DNA of 64,000 nucleotides from Monosporascus cannonballus (GCA_004154925.1 QJNS01000187.1:1-64000), one strand, 5' to 3'. Shown: positions 49,501 through 63,480, counted from the stretch's first letter. A program made the numbers and translations. Notes: generated by a model not told the origin, from the letters alone.

Positions 49501-50322
49501 TTATGTTTTATCTTTTTAAATAATATGGTTTTTATTATATCTGTATACCTACATTTATCATTAATTTTAATTAAATATTAAAGAATTTATTTTCTTGAAT
49601 TAAAATTCCGTATTAACGTATTAATAATAATCCTGAGATTATATCGTGAGACCTAAATAAAACGATATCGAAATTAATTATTTGGTATTATCCGTAAATA
49701 AAAGATTTAAAATAATTAATTTCGTATATAAATTTTTCGTTATCATAAACGAATTTTTAGTTTTCTGTATTCGTAATTATATAAAGTTTTAATTAATATT
49801 TCCATAACAATTTAAGTTTATTAATTACGTTTAATATAATATAATTTTTACGTAAATTTCGTAACTTATTATTACAGTATGCCAATATATTTTAATTCGT
49901 ATTGCTAAAATAATAAAATTATTAATGGTTTTCATTATTACCTTTAAAATGGTTTTTCGGAATTTTTTCTAATTCCTTTAAATTTTGTTATTTTACGGCT
50001 TTTTTATAAATAACCTTTTTTAAAACTTTTTTTAATTTATCGAACTTTATTTATATTTTTACGTATAACGTATTAAAATAACTATTTATAATTTAGGCGA
50101 AATCTTTTTTTATTAAATATATTATTTTCTTAAAATTTAGCCCATATCTTATTATACGTTATATTAATTATTGTTTTAAAGTTCGTTAATAAAATAACGT
50201 ACTTTTCTTTAATAGTCGTTTTTTTATTAAAATCTATAATAAATATTAATTAAAAATAAATAGTTATAATAATATTTGGTAATATTATTTTATTATATTT
50301 TAAATTAACTTTCTTTTACATC
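46560..50322 (-). pseudogene. Copy E pol, degraded
   Basis: The RT start lies near 49,290. The RT active site is read as YFYYRFISKK near 48,790-48,815, with the Asp residues lost. The integrase core lies near 47,440-47,570 and aligns with 20180-20300 of copy A. The chromodomain lies near 46,580-46,740 (KYKMYPGS, NTGKSVKTFINA, YLLKN), standing for KWKGYP.SENTWEP. Stops throughout. Confidence 0.72.
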
Positions 50323-50326
50323 GTAA

Positions 50327-50467
50327 TATTATAAGATTAATAAAACGGCTTATTTAACCTGCCGTTTCGTTATATATATAAACATTACGCGCTTATTAAA
50401 TAACGTTTTTTCTCGGATAATAATAAAATATTTTCCAAAAGCGCAAAAAACGCATAGCCTTATAATA
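50327..50467 (+). repeat. Element G 5' LTR
   Basis: Starts TATTATAAGATT and ends TATAATA; aligns with 57505-57646. Confidence 0.75.
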
Positions 50468-53400
50468 CTTTGTTATACCTTTAAAATAAATTTTACGGCA
50501 ATTTATATAATTTCGTTATAATACTACTTATCTTGCGCCTTAAGCCCGCCATTATTATATTACAATTTTACCATAATATCTTTAAGTTTCTTAACCTTTA
50601 AAAAAATAATATAGATACTGATATATTTACCGTTAAACATAAACAAAATAATAACCTAACGTTATTTTTTCGACTTACAAATTTAGCGTATTTTTTTTTA
50701 AAAAAAATTCCTTTATTTAATTACCGTTATAATATGGTTTACTTACGATTTTACGCCGTTAAAACGTTTTTTCGAACAATATTAATATTTTTAAAACAAA
50801 ATATGTAAAAATATTTTTATAAATTTTACAAAAACTTTCTTAACGCTCAAAATACGAAAATACTGAAAATAAAAAACGATTTACGAATATAACGTAATTA
50901 TTATATAAAAGATATTAATTTCATAACCGCTTAAATATTATAAATTAAGTTATAATTAAACAAAATTAATTTTATAAATATTTGGTAATTATAAAATAAT
51001 TATTACGATAAACGGAATAATCCGTCTTTAAATATCTTTATTTACGGAAATACCTAATTACCGTAAAACGTTTATTATAACGAATTATGATTAAAAAATA
51101 TATTACCGTTATTCGTTAATATTTTGTTTATAATAATCTTATAACCCGATGTTATTTAATTTGAATAAATTTACAATATACCTTTTTTAAAAAAACATAT
51201 AATTACCGTTTTTATAACTTTAAACGGTTTATATTTACAAATAATATTAAGAATTCGATAATCCGTCAAAAGAATATATTAATTAATATTTCTTAATACG
51301 TCTAAAAGTTGTAATTAATTAAAACGCTTATTTCTTAAGTATAAACCATATTATATATATAATTTAGCAGTTTCAAAATAATATTTATTTGTAAATTTAT
51401 AATAAAGTTAATAATAAAATATCATAATTTATTAATCCCAAAATATAACGATAAAAATAACTGAATATGATTAATGTATTATTATTTTTAAATTAAATTT
51501 ATTTTATTATTGACATTTTAATCTAAATTTATATAGAATTTTAAATTTTAAAATAAGGTTTAATAATATTTACCGCTTTTATCGGCAGCTTTATATATTT
51601 AACTAATTAAAACCGGGAACTGTAAACTTTATACGTTATTATATTATAATAAGAAATTAATAAGGTATTTTAAAAAAGTGTTAGAACATATATTTAATAC
51701 CTTATTTCAAAATATAATTAAAAGTAATACGGTTTTTCAAAACCTTTTATAATAATATAGCAACTTAAACTTTGCGTAAATAGATGGCCGAAAATTAAAT
51801 TATTAATAAAATAATATTATAACGTTTGCTAAATATCTTAATATTTTTCGGGCCCGAATTTATATAATTAAATACGGTAATAATCAAAATTACCAGGCTT
51901 TACCATTCTTTTAACCAAAAATAATAACGTTAATATAAGTTAAATTTTATATATATTACGAAAAAAAATATTTTATATGTTTTAACCGGCACTTATAACT
52001 TATAACAATTAGCGTAATACTTATGATATTATAACCAAATATTAACGTAATATAAAAAAAGGTTATTTTTAAAATAAATCGTAATTAAAAATATTTATTC
52101 AATTATTAACATCATAATAAAATAAATCAATATATACATTGTATGAATTTTAATATATTTCCTTATGTTATTTTATTTACAATTTAAAAATAATATAATA
52201 TTACCGGTATAATTTATAATAAATGATAAATATTTATTTATAATATTTCTTAATAATACTTTTATATATTAAAATAATATATTTTATTATTTAAATTTGG
52301 AATCTTCTTAATTTAAATTAATAAAGAAAATTAAAGCCGGTTTAATTATAACAATTTATATGATATAATTCTTTATAAGCTTTATTATAAAAAACTTTAT
52401 TTTTATTAATAATCCCTTAATAGTTTTACCGTTATATTCGAGTTATTTTAATTTCGAAAATATAACTTATTATTTAATTAAATAATAAAGATAATACGTA
52501 TAAATAACGAAATAATATCGGAATTTTTAGTTTCTCCGTTATCGGCAAAACTACCCTTTATTTTTTTAGCTTTTTTACCTTATTTAAAATTTGTATTTAT
52601 AATAGTACAATTATTCCGTATTATTAGCTTTTTTAACATTTTACAATAAAAAATATAATAATAAATTTTATATTTTTAATCATATTTTTTGGCCTTATAA
52701 ATATCTTTTGCAAAATTATTATTTTAGTTTTCTAATTAATATTTATAAATGAAATAATATTATTAACGTTTACCGTAATCTGGTATAATATGTTTATTTA
52801 AAATAATAATATCGATCTAAATATTATTTTTTTTAAATTACGGACTTTTTATAAATAAATAACGAAACCGCCTTAATTACGTGGTACAACCAAAACAAAT
52901 ATATAAAAATATATTAACCGCAAACTATAAATCATTATAACCGAAATTTTTAAATTTTTATTATTAAAATATTATAATTTAATAAAAATATTCGTTTTTC
53001 GTAATATCAATTTTTTATTATTAGATTAATTTTCCGAATATAAAATTAAATTATTTTTAAATTAACTGTTATTGTATAACTACGCGAAAATTATATGGTT
53101 TATAAATTATTAATAATATAAAAATATATCGATAATTACTTAAAAAACCTTTATCCGCCTTAATAATTTTTTAATAATAAATCTTATTTTATTCGTAAAT
53201 ATTGCAAAAGATAAAATACGTATTTACGTTAATTACTGTAATTTTAATAACGTTACGATAAAAAACTATTATATTATTTCTTTAATACAGGAAACCTTAA
53301 ATATCTGTTATTTAATACGGGCATTTACGAAATTTAATATTGTTACGATTTTTATTTATTTACGTACTCCCTTTAAGGATAAATAAAAAATAACCGTTAT

Positions 53401-53499
53401 AACTTATTTCGGCTTATTTAAAAAACTTATTTTAAATTTCGGCATCATAATCGTTGTAAATTTGTTTTAAAATTATATTAATTAAACGTTATTAAAGTT

Positions 53500-54250
53500 T
53501 TTATATAAATATATTAGAATTTATTTTAATAATATATAAATTTATAATTAAAAAGAAAACACTAAAAGGATTATATTTACGATATAATCCGTCATTTGGC
53601 AAACATAAAATTAATAATAAATATTTGGAAATATAAGTTTAACGTAACGAAAATAGGGTATTTAAATTTAATAATATTTCCTAACGGTATTATTATATAT
53701 TTTAAAAGGTTAAAAGTACTTAATAATGAAAAGTTTATAAAATATTTCTAAAAAAATATTTTTTCGGTTTCGTAAATCTTTACCGGTAATTTATAAAAGG
53801 CTTTTTATTAATTACAAAGTCTTTAATTACTTTAATGAATAAAACGAAATAAATATATTTTTAATAGAAAATGCCATAACGGCCTTTCAACATTTTAAAA
53901 AATTTTTTTTTCGACACGGATTTTATTAAATTACGATTTTTGTCGTAAAACAATTTTAAGAATCGATATTTGCGATTAAAAATTCAAAACATTTAATTTT
54001 TATAATATAATATATTAAACATTATATAACTTATCGCCCTTTTTTAACAAAATATAATGTCATAAAACATAATTATAGAATTTATCTTAAAAGGTTATTA
54101 AATATTGTTAAAAATTTCGAAAAATAATATTCCGAAATATAAAAAGCCAAAAGACCCATATAGGTTTTTACCGATTATACAAATTTATCATATTTCCCCA
54201 TTATAACACTTTTAAATAAATATTAAATATATTAATCCAAATTCCGTAAC
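53500..54250 (+). pseudogene. Element G reverse transcriptase and RNase H, degraded
   Basis: YFNNI then IYN and KENTKR (for YLDDILIYS..EEH...) lie at 53522-53565. AFQHFKKFFF (for AF..LK..F) follows near 53,884. The RNase H blocks near 54050-54200 include the catalytic TD of VFTDYTN. This RNase H type is that of gypsy elements and differs from the chromodomain family and from gypsy-2. A minus-strand open frame at 57040-57249 is antisense and not called. Confidence 0.75.
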
Positions 54251-57200
54251 AATTTTCGGTTTTAAATAATTTCTAAATTAGGGAAAAAAGTTATAATCCT
54301 AAACGTATTATTACGTAAACATGGTATTTAATTTATAAACCGTTATAAAATAATTCACAATAAAATAACATATTAATATTAAATAATATTTTTATCCGAA
54401 TAATAAAAAATCTCTTTTAAAACATACGTTATTACTGTAAACTAGCCGATAAACATATTAATTAATAACGTTTATAAATTATTTAAATTAATTAAAAACA
54501 TTTTAACAGTATTTAGAAATTTAACTTATAAACGGTTTCAAACAAATGTCCGTAAAACTTTTAAAATTACGAAAACCGGTTATAAAACAATATAAAACTA
54601 TATTTATATTAAAAATAAATGTTTATATTAAACGATAAAATTTTAAAATAATAAATAATTTATTATAATTATAATATAATATTTATATTATATAAAATAT
54701 TTTAAAATATATAATTTATTATAACAAAAATACTGTTAATCACGTTTATTATGGGATATAATTACGTTCATATAGAGTTATTAACTTTATTACCGTATTA
54801 CAACGTTTAAAACCTTGTCGATAAACTTTTTAAACCGTTTATATTATTTATTTTGCTGATAAAATAATATTTCCATAAATTACGTTGATCGTTTTCTTTT
54901 TTATAAAAAAATAAGATATATTTATAAATATATTTTTATAATATATAATAGATTTAGGAAAATGCGTTATTTTATCTCTTTTAAAAATATATTGATAGCT
55001 ATTTGTATTAATATTTTCCTTTTTAATATATATTGCCTATACGGCATTTTAATCATAATTATATCGGATTATAATATATAATTTATTTTAACTTTTTTAA
55101 AACAAAAAGTTAATTAATATTTAAATATTATATATCCTATTTTCATAATTTGTTTTTTTAAATTAATAATTAAACGAAACTTATTAATATAATAATAATA
55201 TAATATATGTAAAATTAGTATTCGTTGAATTAAAATAATTAAATAAATTAAATTTTTGACCGAATTAATTAAAAGTAATTATACATTCAAAATTATTAAC
55301 GTTTTGTTATTTTTTTTAATTATGGTTTTTATCTTATTTTAAACATGGAACCATAATAATTTTTCGAAATTCTTAAAATGCTTGCGTAACAAAAAAGGTA
55401 TATCAAAGCAATAAATTACATAAACAAATTAAAATATAAATAACGGAAATGTAAATCGGTATATAAAATAAATTAATTAATATTATAACGATATCGATAC
55501 GTTTGCCAAGAAAGACGGATTTAACTTAATATATTTTATATAACGTTAAACCGGTTAAACCATTAATTAAATAATAAATAAATCAGCTTTTTCGTATTTG
55601 TTAAAATATATTTTCGTTTTATAATTATAATACGGTTGGTATAATATAAGTTATTTTTAATTTTTTATATTTCATTAATTTAACGTTATAAACCGAATTT
55701 CCTAAAATACAAAGTAAGAAACGGAAAATAGGATATTCTGGGCGAAAATATTATTAATACGAATATCAATAATATAAAAAATATAAAATAATATTTTAAA
55801 AATAATTTAAATTTTAAAAATATTAAATATAATTTTTAATATACGGTTAAATAACCGTAATTATACTGCGTTATGTAGCAACCGGTTCTAAATTTGAAGT
55901 GATATAATTTTAATATAATTAGATTTTATAAAAATAATACTTATAAATATAAATTATTTAATTAATACTAAATATTATTAAAATAATAAAAAGAAATAAC
56001 GTAAAATCTATATAAAACGATATTATATTAAATTAATATTATAATAATATTATAATAAAATTTATATTGTATTAAAATTCATATAAATATATTTTAAGTT
56101 TATTAATATTATAAATAATTAAATTACAAAAATTAATAATTAAATAACGGCATATTATTATATTAATTATATAACATAAAATGATATAACTGTAAATGGA
56201 AATATAATATTACGATAATAATATAATAATTAAAACTTATTTAAATATAAAATTAATATCGTAATATCGATATTCGTTTAACCGGAATTAAAAAATATAA
56301 AAATAATAATATATATTGTATTTTAAACAACCTATTTAAGTAATATTTATAAATAACCTTTTTCGTTATTAATAATTAAATAATATTTAATTATTTTTTA
56401 AATAACGATTGAAATATTATTTTATTAGTATAAAAAAATATCGTTTTATTATAAAATATACGTTGGATATATTTACGGCATTATTTAGGAAATAAAAATT
56501 ATAAATTTATATTAAGGTTTATCGGATGATAATATACGGAAAATAATCCATTTTGTTTTTTTATAAATAATATTAAGGATATAATTATAATTAAGGGATA
56601 TTAATATTTTTTATTTATCCTATTTAACATAATATAATAAATATTTTGGCCATTTCGAAAATAATCTAAAATCGGAATACCGCCTTATAAAATTCCCGAT
56701 GAAGATTATTAAGATATATATATATTTTGTGGCCGTTATCGTTAAAAATAGGTTCGTTATTCTTATTGCAATTGACGTTAAAATAAGAATCCATTTAATA
56801 AAAAAAGGTATATAAATTTAAAGAATTATCTTAAATACTTTTTACCGATTATATATCAAAAGGTTAATATGATAATAATATCCCGTAAATACGACGTTTA
56901 TATTATAATATATAAAATTTACTAATTAATATATTTTTCGATATTTAATATGTAATATATATTTTATTATTATTATGAATATAAAATGGTAATAAAAATA
57001 TAGTTTTTAATATTGGTATTATAAATGAAAAAAATATATTTAAAATACTTTATATATAGCCGTTTTACGTAAACGGACGTTATATAAATAATATAAGGCC
57101 GGGAAAATATTATTATAATAAAAAGATTTATAAAACGGGAAATAAAAAGGCATTATAAAAATAACGAAAAAGAATAAGGAATAAAAATTAAAGGAAATCT

Positions 57201-57504
57201 GGTATTTATATCGCAAAAATAAGAAAAGCCGATATATAGCAAAATTCAATCGGGTTAATAATGTCCCCTACGATAATATTATTATTTTTATACCGGAACT
57301 ACAGTTATATATTTTTATACGGTATTTTATTATGCGGTTATTAATATGGATTTATTTCGGTTATATTGTACGTATGTTATATTAACGTTATAACGCTTTA
57401 TAATATTTAATACGTTATTAATTAGTTAAAATTCGAATCCGGAAAAAATCTTTATTTTTTTTATTTCTTTTATATTATTTAAATTAAATATTAAAAAAGG
57501 TTAT

Positions 57505-57646
57505 TATTACGGGATTATTAAAATAACTTATTTAAGCTGCCGTTTCGTTATATATATATAAACGTCACGTACTTATTAAATAACTTTTTTTTCGTATAAT
57601 AATAAAATATTTTCCAAAAACCCATAAAACATACAACGCTATAATA
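57505..57646 (+). repeat. Element G 3' LTR
   Basis: Starts TATTACGGGATT and ends CTATAATA. Less RIP-mutated at the start than the 5' LTR. Confidence 0.75.
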
Positions 57647-57651
57647 AGTAA

Positions 57652-59082
57652 TTATATTATTTATAATAAAAAGATTTTTTTACGGGCATTGTTTTTTTCG
57701 GGTTAATTTTGTACTCTAGCTAATTAACAAATACTATTTTTAAAGTTATAAATCGAAAATATCGATATTATTATTTACTATTTTTATTATTTCCGCTTCG
57801 GTTCGGAAAGTCGAATCGCTTATAATATATACTGATAATCTTTTTATAAATATGTTATTTTTATTTTTCGTAACCGGGATATTTTTGTTAATTAATAATA
57901 CATGGTATATATTTTGATATATTGATTAAAGGTTTAAAGGCCAATTTTTCTGTGTAATTTTAATGTTTCTTTAATTATCTTTATCATTTTTGTTATTATA
58001 ATTTTAGCATTTATTAAATTAGTTTCTTAATTTTATAAGTTTTTATCAGATTTCTCATTATAATAATTCTTATTCGTATTAGGCCTAAATTATATTAATG
58101 ATTTTATTATTGTTTTTGTAATTATGTTGAAATAATATTTCCGTTACGGGTATCTAGTTATTCAGACGGGGTTTTTTAGGTATCTTATATTATGCGGCCT
58201 TATGCCTTATTTTGTTGTCAATAAAATATTTAATTTGGTTTTAGTTTTTTTTTTTTACTTTATTTCAAATTCTATAAATCCTGGTATTATGCCATAGAAA
58301 ATAAAAAATGTATTTTCTTGTTTACTTTGTTAAATATGTTTAATATTTTGAAATATATTATTATTTCTATTTCAAACGTTCTTTATATACCTTATTATTA
58401 ATTTTGATAATTTCGGTAATATATTCATTTAAAGTTTTAAGTTTTAAAAGCTTAATAATCTTATTTTTAACGTTATCTTTTAATATTATATAAAATATGT
58501 TAATTAAATTATTACTTTTATTATCGGTTTATTTGACTTTTGTTATAGTATTCCTTAAATCAATAACATATATCGATAAAGGTTTTTTTTATTGAAAATT
58601 TAAGACTTGTTACGCGGCCATTTATTTTTCGTCCGGATTTTTAAAATTGGCCTTTAATTTTTTTAAAGTTATCTTTATATTTTTTATGTAATCCCTTATA
58701 ATTAATTTAAACTAGTCTCAAGCTTTTCCTATAAGAAAAATTATTATAACGCGAATTCTATTAACGTGTGCCTTTAAATCGTAAAAATAAAAATATATTC
58801 GTATTTAAATAAGGAAATTTTAAACATTTTTTATATATTATAAAATTAAAACCTTTTGGCGTTATATTATAATATAATGCTACGTATTAATATAATTACC
58901 GTTTATCTTACGAATTATTAAATTTGTTCTTCGAATTCCTCACTTTTGGCTTCATATTATATAATAACAAAAGATATTTAAATATTGGTCCATATTTTGA
59001 TTAAAAAGGTATTATATAAGATTTAACGATTTCATTAAACAAAAATTATAACGTGTAATAATGAAACGGAGTCATTAATTAG
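57652..59082 (-). pseudogene. Copy E gag and leader, degraded
   Basis: The zinc knuckle at 58187-58228 reads Y-F-I-D-N-K-I-R-H-K-A-A-stop-Y on the minus strand and aligns with 9586-9627. A one-base shift and Cys-to-Tyr changes have destroyed it. The rest follows copy A without other readable motifs. Confidence 0.68.
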
Positions 59083-59460
59083 TGTACCTTAAATTACTAA
59101 ATATGTATCAAGAAATATATTATAAAACTTTTAAAAATAAATATAATAATATATTATATTTTTTAATATTAAAATTAATATAATATTATAAATAATTAAT
59201 ATTAATAAATTTTATATATTCATATTATTTAATTAGAAGATTAATAAATTTAAATATTTGTATTTTAACTTAAGGGATTTAAGCAATTTAAATTTTTAAA
59301 CTTATTAAATTATTTAAACTCTTTGCCTGCTTAAAAGATTTAAAATATTTAATACCTTAAAACTTTTAAATTAATTACGTAACGTTTTAATTAAGGTCGA
59401 AATTATTATTTTCGTAAATTCTTTTATTTGTAAAATAAATGAAATTATTAAATTATAATA
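59083..59460 (-). repeat. Copy E 5' LTR
   Basis: 378 bp. On the minus strand begins TATTATAATTTAATAATTTC and ends GGTACA, the un-mutated CA end that defines the LTR terminus for the family. Confidence 0.78.
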
Positions 59461-60400
59461 TTAAATAATAATAATTAAGTAATAAACGAATTAGATTTAA
59501 AATAACTTTTATATTTTGATAAATATATTTAAATACGTATAAAAAATTAAAATATGTTTTTATTTTTAATAATTATAAATGTTATTATTTAATAAAATTC
59601 GCAAGATATGATAGAAATAACGATATTATGATGTTTTATATATTTATCTATTTCTTTTTATTAGTTTTAAATTTTTTATATATTTTATGTTTTTACTTTA
59701 AAACGCGTTTATTAGCTTTGTATCGAAAACTTAATATAATGTTATAATATTTATATTGCGAAAAAACATTTTTTTCGCCGGTTTTTATAACGCGTTTAAA
59801 ATTATTATAATATACGAAAATATTAGAACCGGATTTATAAAAATTGTATTTATTTTATTTGATTTTCATAATATTTTATCTGATTTGGAATTTTTTCCAA
59901 TTATATTTATACCGATTATATCGCCGTTTATTTTCTCCAATTTCGTTTTTCTTTTCGCAAAAACTTCTAAAAATATTTGAGAAATAGTAAAACGGAAACG
60001 TTATTTGCAAAACAAAAGAAAATTAAAAATTACCAGGGTAATTCGCCGTCAAAAATAATTAAATTAGTTAATTCTTTAACGAAAAATGCCGTAATATTAT
60101 TATATAAAAGAGTTTTATTAAAAAAATTATTATTTACGCGAAATACATTATATCCTTAACAAATGTTCAAATATTAAAAATCAACGGCTTTACGAAAAAA
60201 ATATTGATTATATAAGAAAAATAAGTTTTTTGAATTTAAATAAAATAATAATAAAAAATATACAATTAATAATAATTAAATATAATCGTTATAAAGGGAT
60301 TAAGACGAAAAAACAGAAATATAACGTTTATAATAAATTCGAACATAATAAATGTATTTATAAAAAAATAATAAATATATTTAACGAATAAATATCCGAT
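59461..60400 (+). pseudogene. pogo/Fot-like DDE transposase remnant F2
   Basis: 5'-truncated exactly at copy E's LTR. Blocks in order: NELDLK then LLYFDKY near 59,487-59,530; an eroded DGH.SH site near 59570; YLSISFY then FTLKRVY and IENLI near 59,640-59,740; an open frame 59756-59980 with FFAGFYNAFKIII and ENIRTGFIKIVFILFDFHNI; a second open frame 59977-60159 with LFAKQKKIKNYQGNSPSKII and LVNSLTKNAVILLYKRVLL (for the R.HQ.SSPT...LAKGA..M...VLL block); and a C-terminal CCHC knuckle at 60320-60361. The two open frames overlap in different phases, so one frameshift separates them. This is one broken transposase gene, not two genes. Confidence 0.82.
60320..60361 (+). other. C-terminal zinc knuckle of pogo remnant F2
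   Basis: Y-N-V-Y-N-K-F-E-H-N-K-C-I-Y keeps CX2CX4HX4C spacing with His intact and the three Cys turned to Tyr (TGT to TAT). The pattern CxxCGKxGHNxRTC is known at the C-terminus of some fungal pogo-like transposases. F1 has the same at 43960-44001. Confidence 0.65.
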
Positions 60401-61066
60401 TAATTTAGATTATTGTAATATATTATAATTATTTTATTTAAATTATTTTATCGAAAAATATTAAGAATTATATGACAAATTCTTTTCTTGGGTTAATCTA
60501 TCCCGAATATTAATAATTCAAAATATTAATTTTATAATTATAATTAATATATAATTTATATTAATTTAAAAATAATTGTTAATTATTCAAGACAATAAAT
60601 ATTAATTATATTGTTTATTTAACTTAATAATGGAATATATATACTTTCATTAAACACTAATTATTCCGTGTTTGGTACTTTAATATATACCTAATTAATT
60701 AACAGTTTTTTCTTTTTTTTAAAAAACATAGAGGGTTACATTTTTATATTTATTTTCCTATTTTTTAAAAAAGCCTATCCTATAATAATTACTTATTTTA
60801 TGACCTTGTATAAATTATATAAATATTACACAATACGTATAATAAAGATATATTTATCAGCTTGAAATATAGTAAATTAATAAATAATTATCCAAAAAAA
60901 AATTAGAATTTAAAACTGGAAATCCTTTTTTCTAAGATTTCCCGATTTGCATAAATTACGTAACCGTAATTCACAATACTAATAGCAGCAAGCCAGTTAA
61001 TAATCAATATTTAATTTAAAGGCAACCATATTTAAAACACCGCTTTTAATATAGGCCTATAAAACT
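60401..61066. other. AT-rich stretch, nothing recognised
   Basis: Between pogo remnant F2 and the copia H' LTR. About 60,940-61,060 is somewhat richer in G/C. No motif seen. Confidence 0.5.
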
Positions 61067-61324
61067 TATTGAACCTAGTTAAAATTAATCAAATAACTAA
61101 ACTTTAATTTAATTTGATTATTTATTGAAGCACAATTACTTTATATATCCCCGGTATCTTTTTCTTTTAATTATAATTATATTTACATAAATTAAAAAAA
61201 AGTCCGTTACCTGTATTTCCTAATTAAAACCTTTTAGAAATTATATAATTTTTAATATATATTCTTTTAAATTATATATATTTTTATATATAAAACAATG
61301 GTTTATAATTATAAGCCTGGTCCA
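61067..61324 (+). repeat. 5' LTR of copia H'
   Basis: 258 bp; reverse complement of the 30154-30407 and 24496-24756 LTRs with scattered transitions. Confidence 0.75.
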
Positions 61325-62339
61325 TATTTTCTTAACCGCATTTTAATATATTTATTATATATATTTTATTAAAACTATTCAGAATTGTATTATTATTTTT
61401 GTAACATACTAATTATTTCGTTATTAAGGATATTTATTATTTAATTATTACGTTTTTAATTGTTTTAGCCCGTTTATTGTTTATATTATTTTTGAAATTG
61501 TAATTATTTAATTAAACCTTAAAGAATGTTTTAAAACATATTTTTAAGTATTTATTTAAAAAATGAACTTTTAAAAAATATGATATATTCGAATTTTACA
61601 TTAATACGAAAATTAACATATTATCAATATATATTAATTTTAATGTAACTGAAATATTACTTTTATTAATAATATTAATTTTTTTAACCTTGATTAATTT
61701 TATAGTAAAATAATTAATTAATATATTTAACTAATCGGAATTATTTAATATTCGAAAAGGCCTTAAAGCTATATAATGAACAATAATTTTAATATACTAT
61801 TTAAGAAAATATACTTACTAAAATTTATACGTTTTTAAATTAATCCGGTTTTTGGAATTATTATTAAATATAGTAAAAAACAAATTACGTTTCGAAAAAA
61901 ACGAATTATTTTAAAAAAAACAAATTTAAATTTAAAATTAACGTCCGAATTTACGAAATCAATATTTAATATAAATATAGGTCGAAAATTAATAAGATAT
62001 GAATAAATATTTATTTATTTATTATATATTAGAAAATATATATTAGAATTGCGGAATTTAAAATACTAATCGTTATAAGTTATTACGACTATTTTAAATT
62101 TTTTAAAATTATAAATAGTTATTTACCTGATTTTTGTGATACTCAAAAGGTTAAAATAAAAAAGGGTATATTCGAAAATAAAGATCGTATTAAGTTTTTA
62201 TTTGTACAAGAATTCGTGAAACAATTCTAAAATTATATATAGCTATAAAAGATTTAAGACATTACCGTAAAATAATTATTATAAAAAACGTTTGATATTA
62301 CCTTAAATAAAAGAATTCTTAATTAAACGGATATATCTT

Positions 62340-63480
62340 TAAATAACTAAAATAATAATTACTGGAATAATAATAACCTGAATAACGATAATGGTAATAA
62401 TAATAACCGCTTTATGTTAAAGTAGCATTATAAAAAAAATATTTTTTAAGATTAAAACATAAATACATAAATATATTTCAAAAACAATTTTAATAAAAGA
62501 AAAGAATTAAAATTTTATAAAAAGAAAATAAATTATAAGCCTTTTAATTAGAATTAATATTTTTCGTAATAAGGTTTTTTTATAAATTTATACGTTAACA
62601 ATATTTTTATTAAATAAAATTTAAAAAGATTTATGTTTTTAATTTATATTTACCAAAAGTTAATAAACATATTTTAATCGAAAGAAAGTATTTTGATATC
62701 GTAAGTAAAAATATACGAAAAGTTACGTTTATTATACTGTTAAAAACGGTTTAATATCTTTTTGTTTTCAAAAAATTATTTATATATTTTTAAAATGCAT
62801 ATTAACTGAATTTCGTACAAATCTTTTCAATAAACCAGTATTATATATTATAAAACGTTAAAAAAGAAAATAACGATAATTAATTGAATTAAATATTAAC
62901 CTGTTATATATTATATTAAAATAATACCGGAAAGTAATAATGATCATATTAATTTACTAACTTTTATAATAATTAAAAGATTTAGTATTTCTATGCCGGA
63001 AAATAAAAGTAACTTAAAAAATAAAACTTTTTTCGAAAGTAAAACCGAATTTTTCGTTCCGAAATTTTTAATTCAAAAAACTTTACTTTTTAAATGAATT
63101 TTTTCACAAAAACTTATAATAATAATTTTAGGCTTTTTTAAAACCTGTAGAAAATGTTATATTATTGTATTAAAATTTTATATATCTAAATCTATATATT
63201 TTCGAGAAAATAATATAAATAATTAACGGAATAAATATTTATTTACATTTAGTAATTTAACATTAAAATTATAAAATTATTAAACCGTAAAAGGAAATAT
63301 TATAATAATAACCGGTTAAAAAAATAAATGTTTTAATATAATATACGTTTGTTTTTTCGAATTTAATAACGTTTTCGACGGATATACGAAAACGTTAATT
63401 ATTATTTATTTAATTATTAAAGATAAAATTAACTATATTTTAAAATGGAAAACATATTTTTTATTTACTTTAAGATATAT
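62340..63480 (+). pseudogene. Copia H' gag-protease, degraded
   Basis: An Asn-rich stretch near 62345-62410 runs into RFMLK, then HYKKN, matching NCFMLKYYCKK of element H. The linker NLYLPKVNKH then KYFDIVSKNIRK lies at 62640-62765. Protease-like KYLFTFSNLTLKL and CFNIIYVCFFEFNNVF lie near 63225-63370. All three blocks occur in the same order in element H on the other strand. Confidence 0.65.

Larger units (their letters stand above)
50327..57647 (+). mobile_element. Ty3/gypsy element nested in copy E (element G)
   Basis: Direct LTRs of about 141 bp at 50327-50467 and 57505-57646. They share GCCGTTTCGTTATATATA, CTTATTAAATAAC and AATAATAAAATATTTTCCAAAA. A purine run (AAAAAAGG, 57493-57500) precedes the second LTR, giving plus orientation. 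On the plus strand the RT site YFNNI.IYN lies at 53522-53548, followed by RNase H at about 54050-54200 (KYNVIKHNYRIYLKRLLNIV, then PI.VFTDYTNLSYF). GTAA, possibly GTAAT, is duplicated at the two outer edges (50323 and 57648). Comparison with copy A gives the empty site. Confidence 0.82.
45612..59460 (-). mobile_element. Chromodomain Ty3/gypsy element, copy E, with nested insertion
   Basis: 5' LTR 59083-59460 and 3' LTR about 45612-45999, both matching copy A's LTR in reverse. On the minus strand: gag zinc knuckle 58187-58228, RT near 48,790-48,815, integrase near 47,440-47,570, chromodomain near 46,560-46,740. Element G (50327 to about 57647) sits in the protease/pol-start region. Removing it restores alignment to copy A at about 10190. 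The 59460 edge abuts pogo remnant F2. No matching target duplication was seen. Confidence 0.82.

Noticed and set aside
57040..57249. 69-codon minus-strand open frame
   Set aside because: Antisense to plus-strand element G and made of Phe/Tyr/Ile runs; no homologous block.
59756..60159. Two adjacent independent genes
   Set aside because: They are consecutive blocks of one pogo/Fot-like transposase split by a frameshift, as shown by the same order of blocks in F1.
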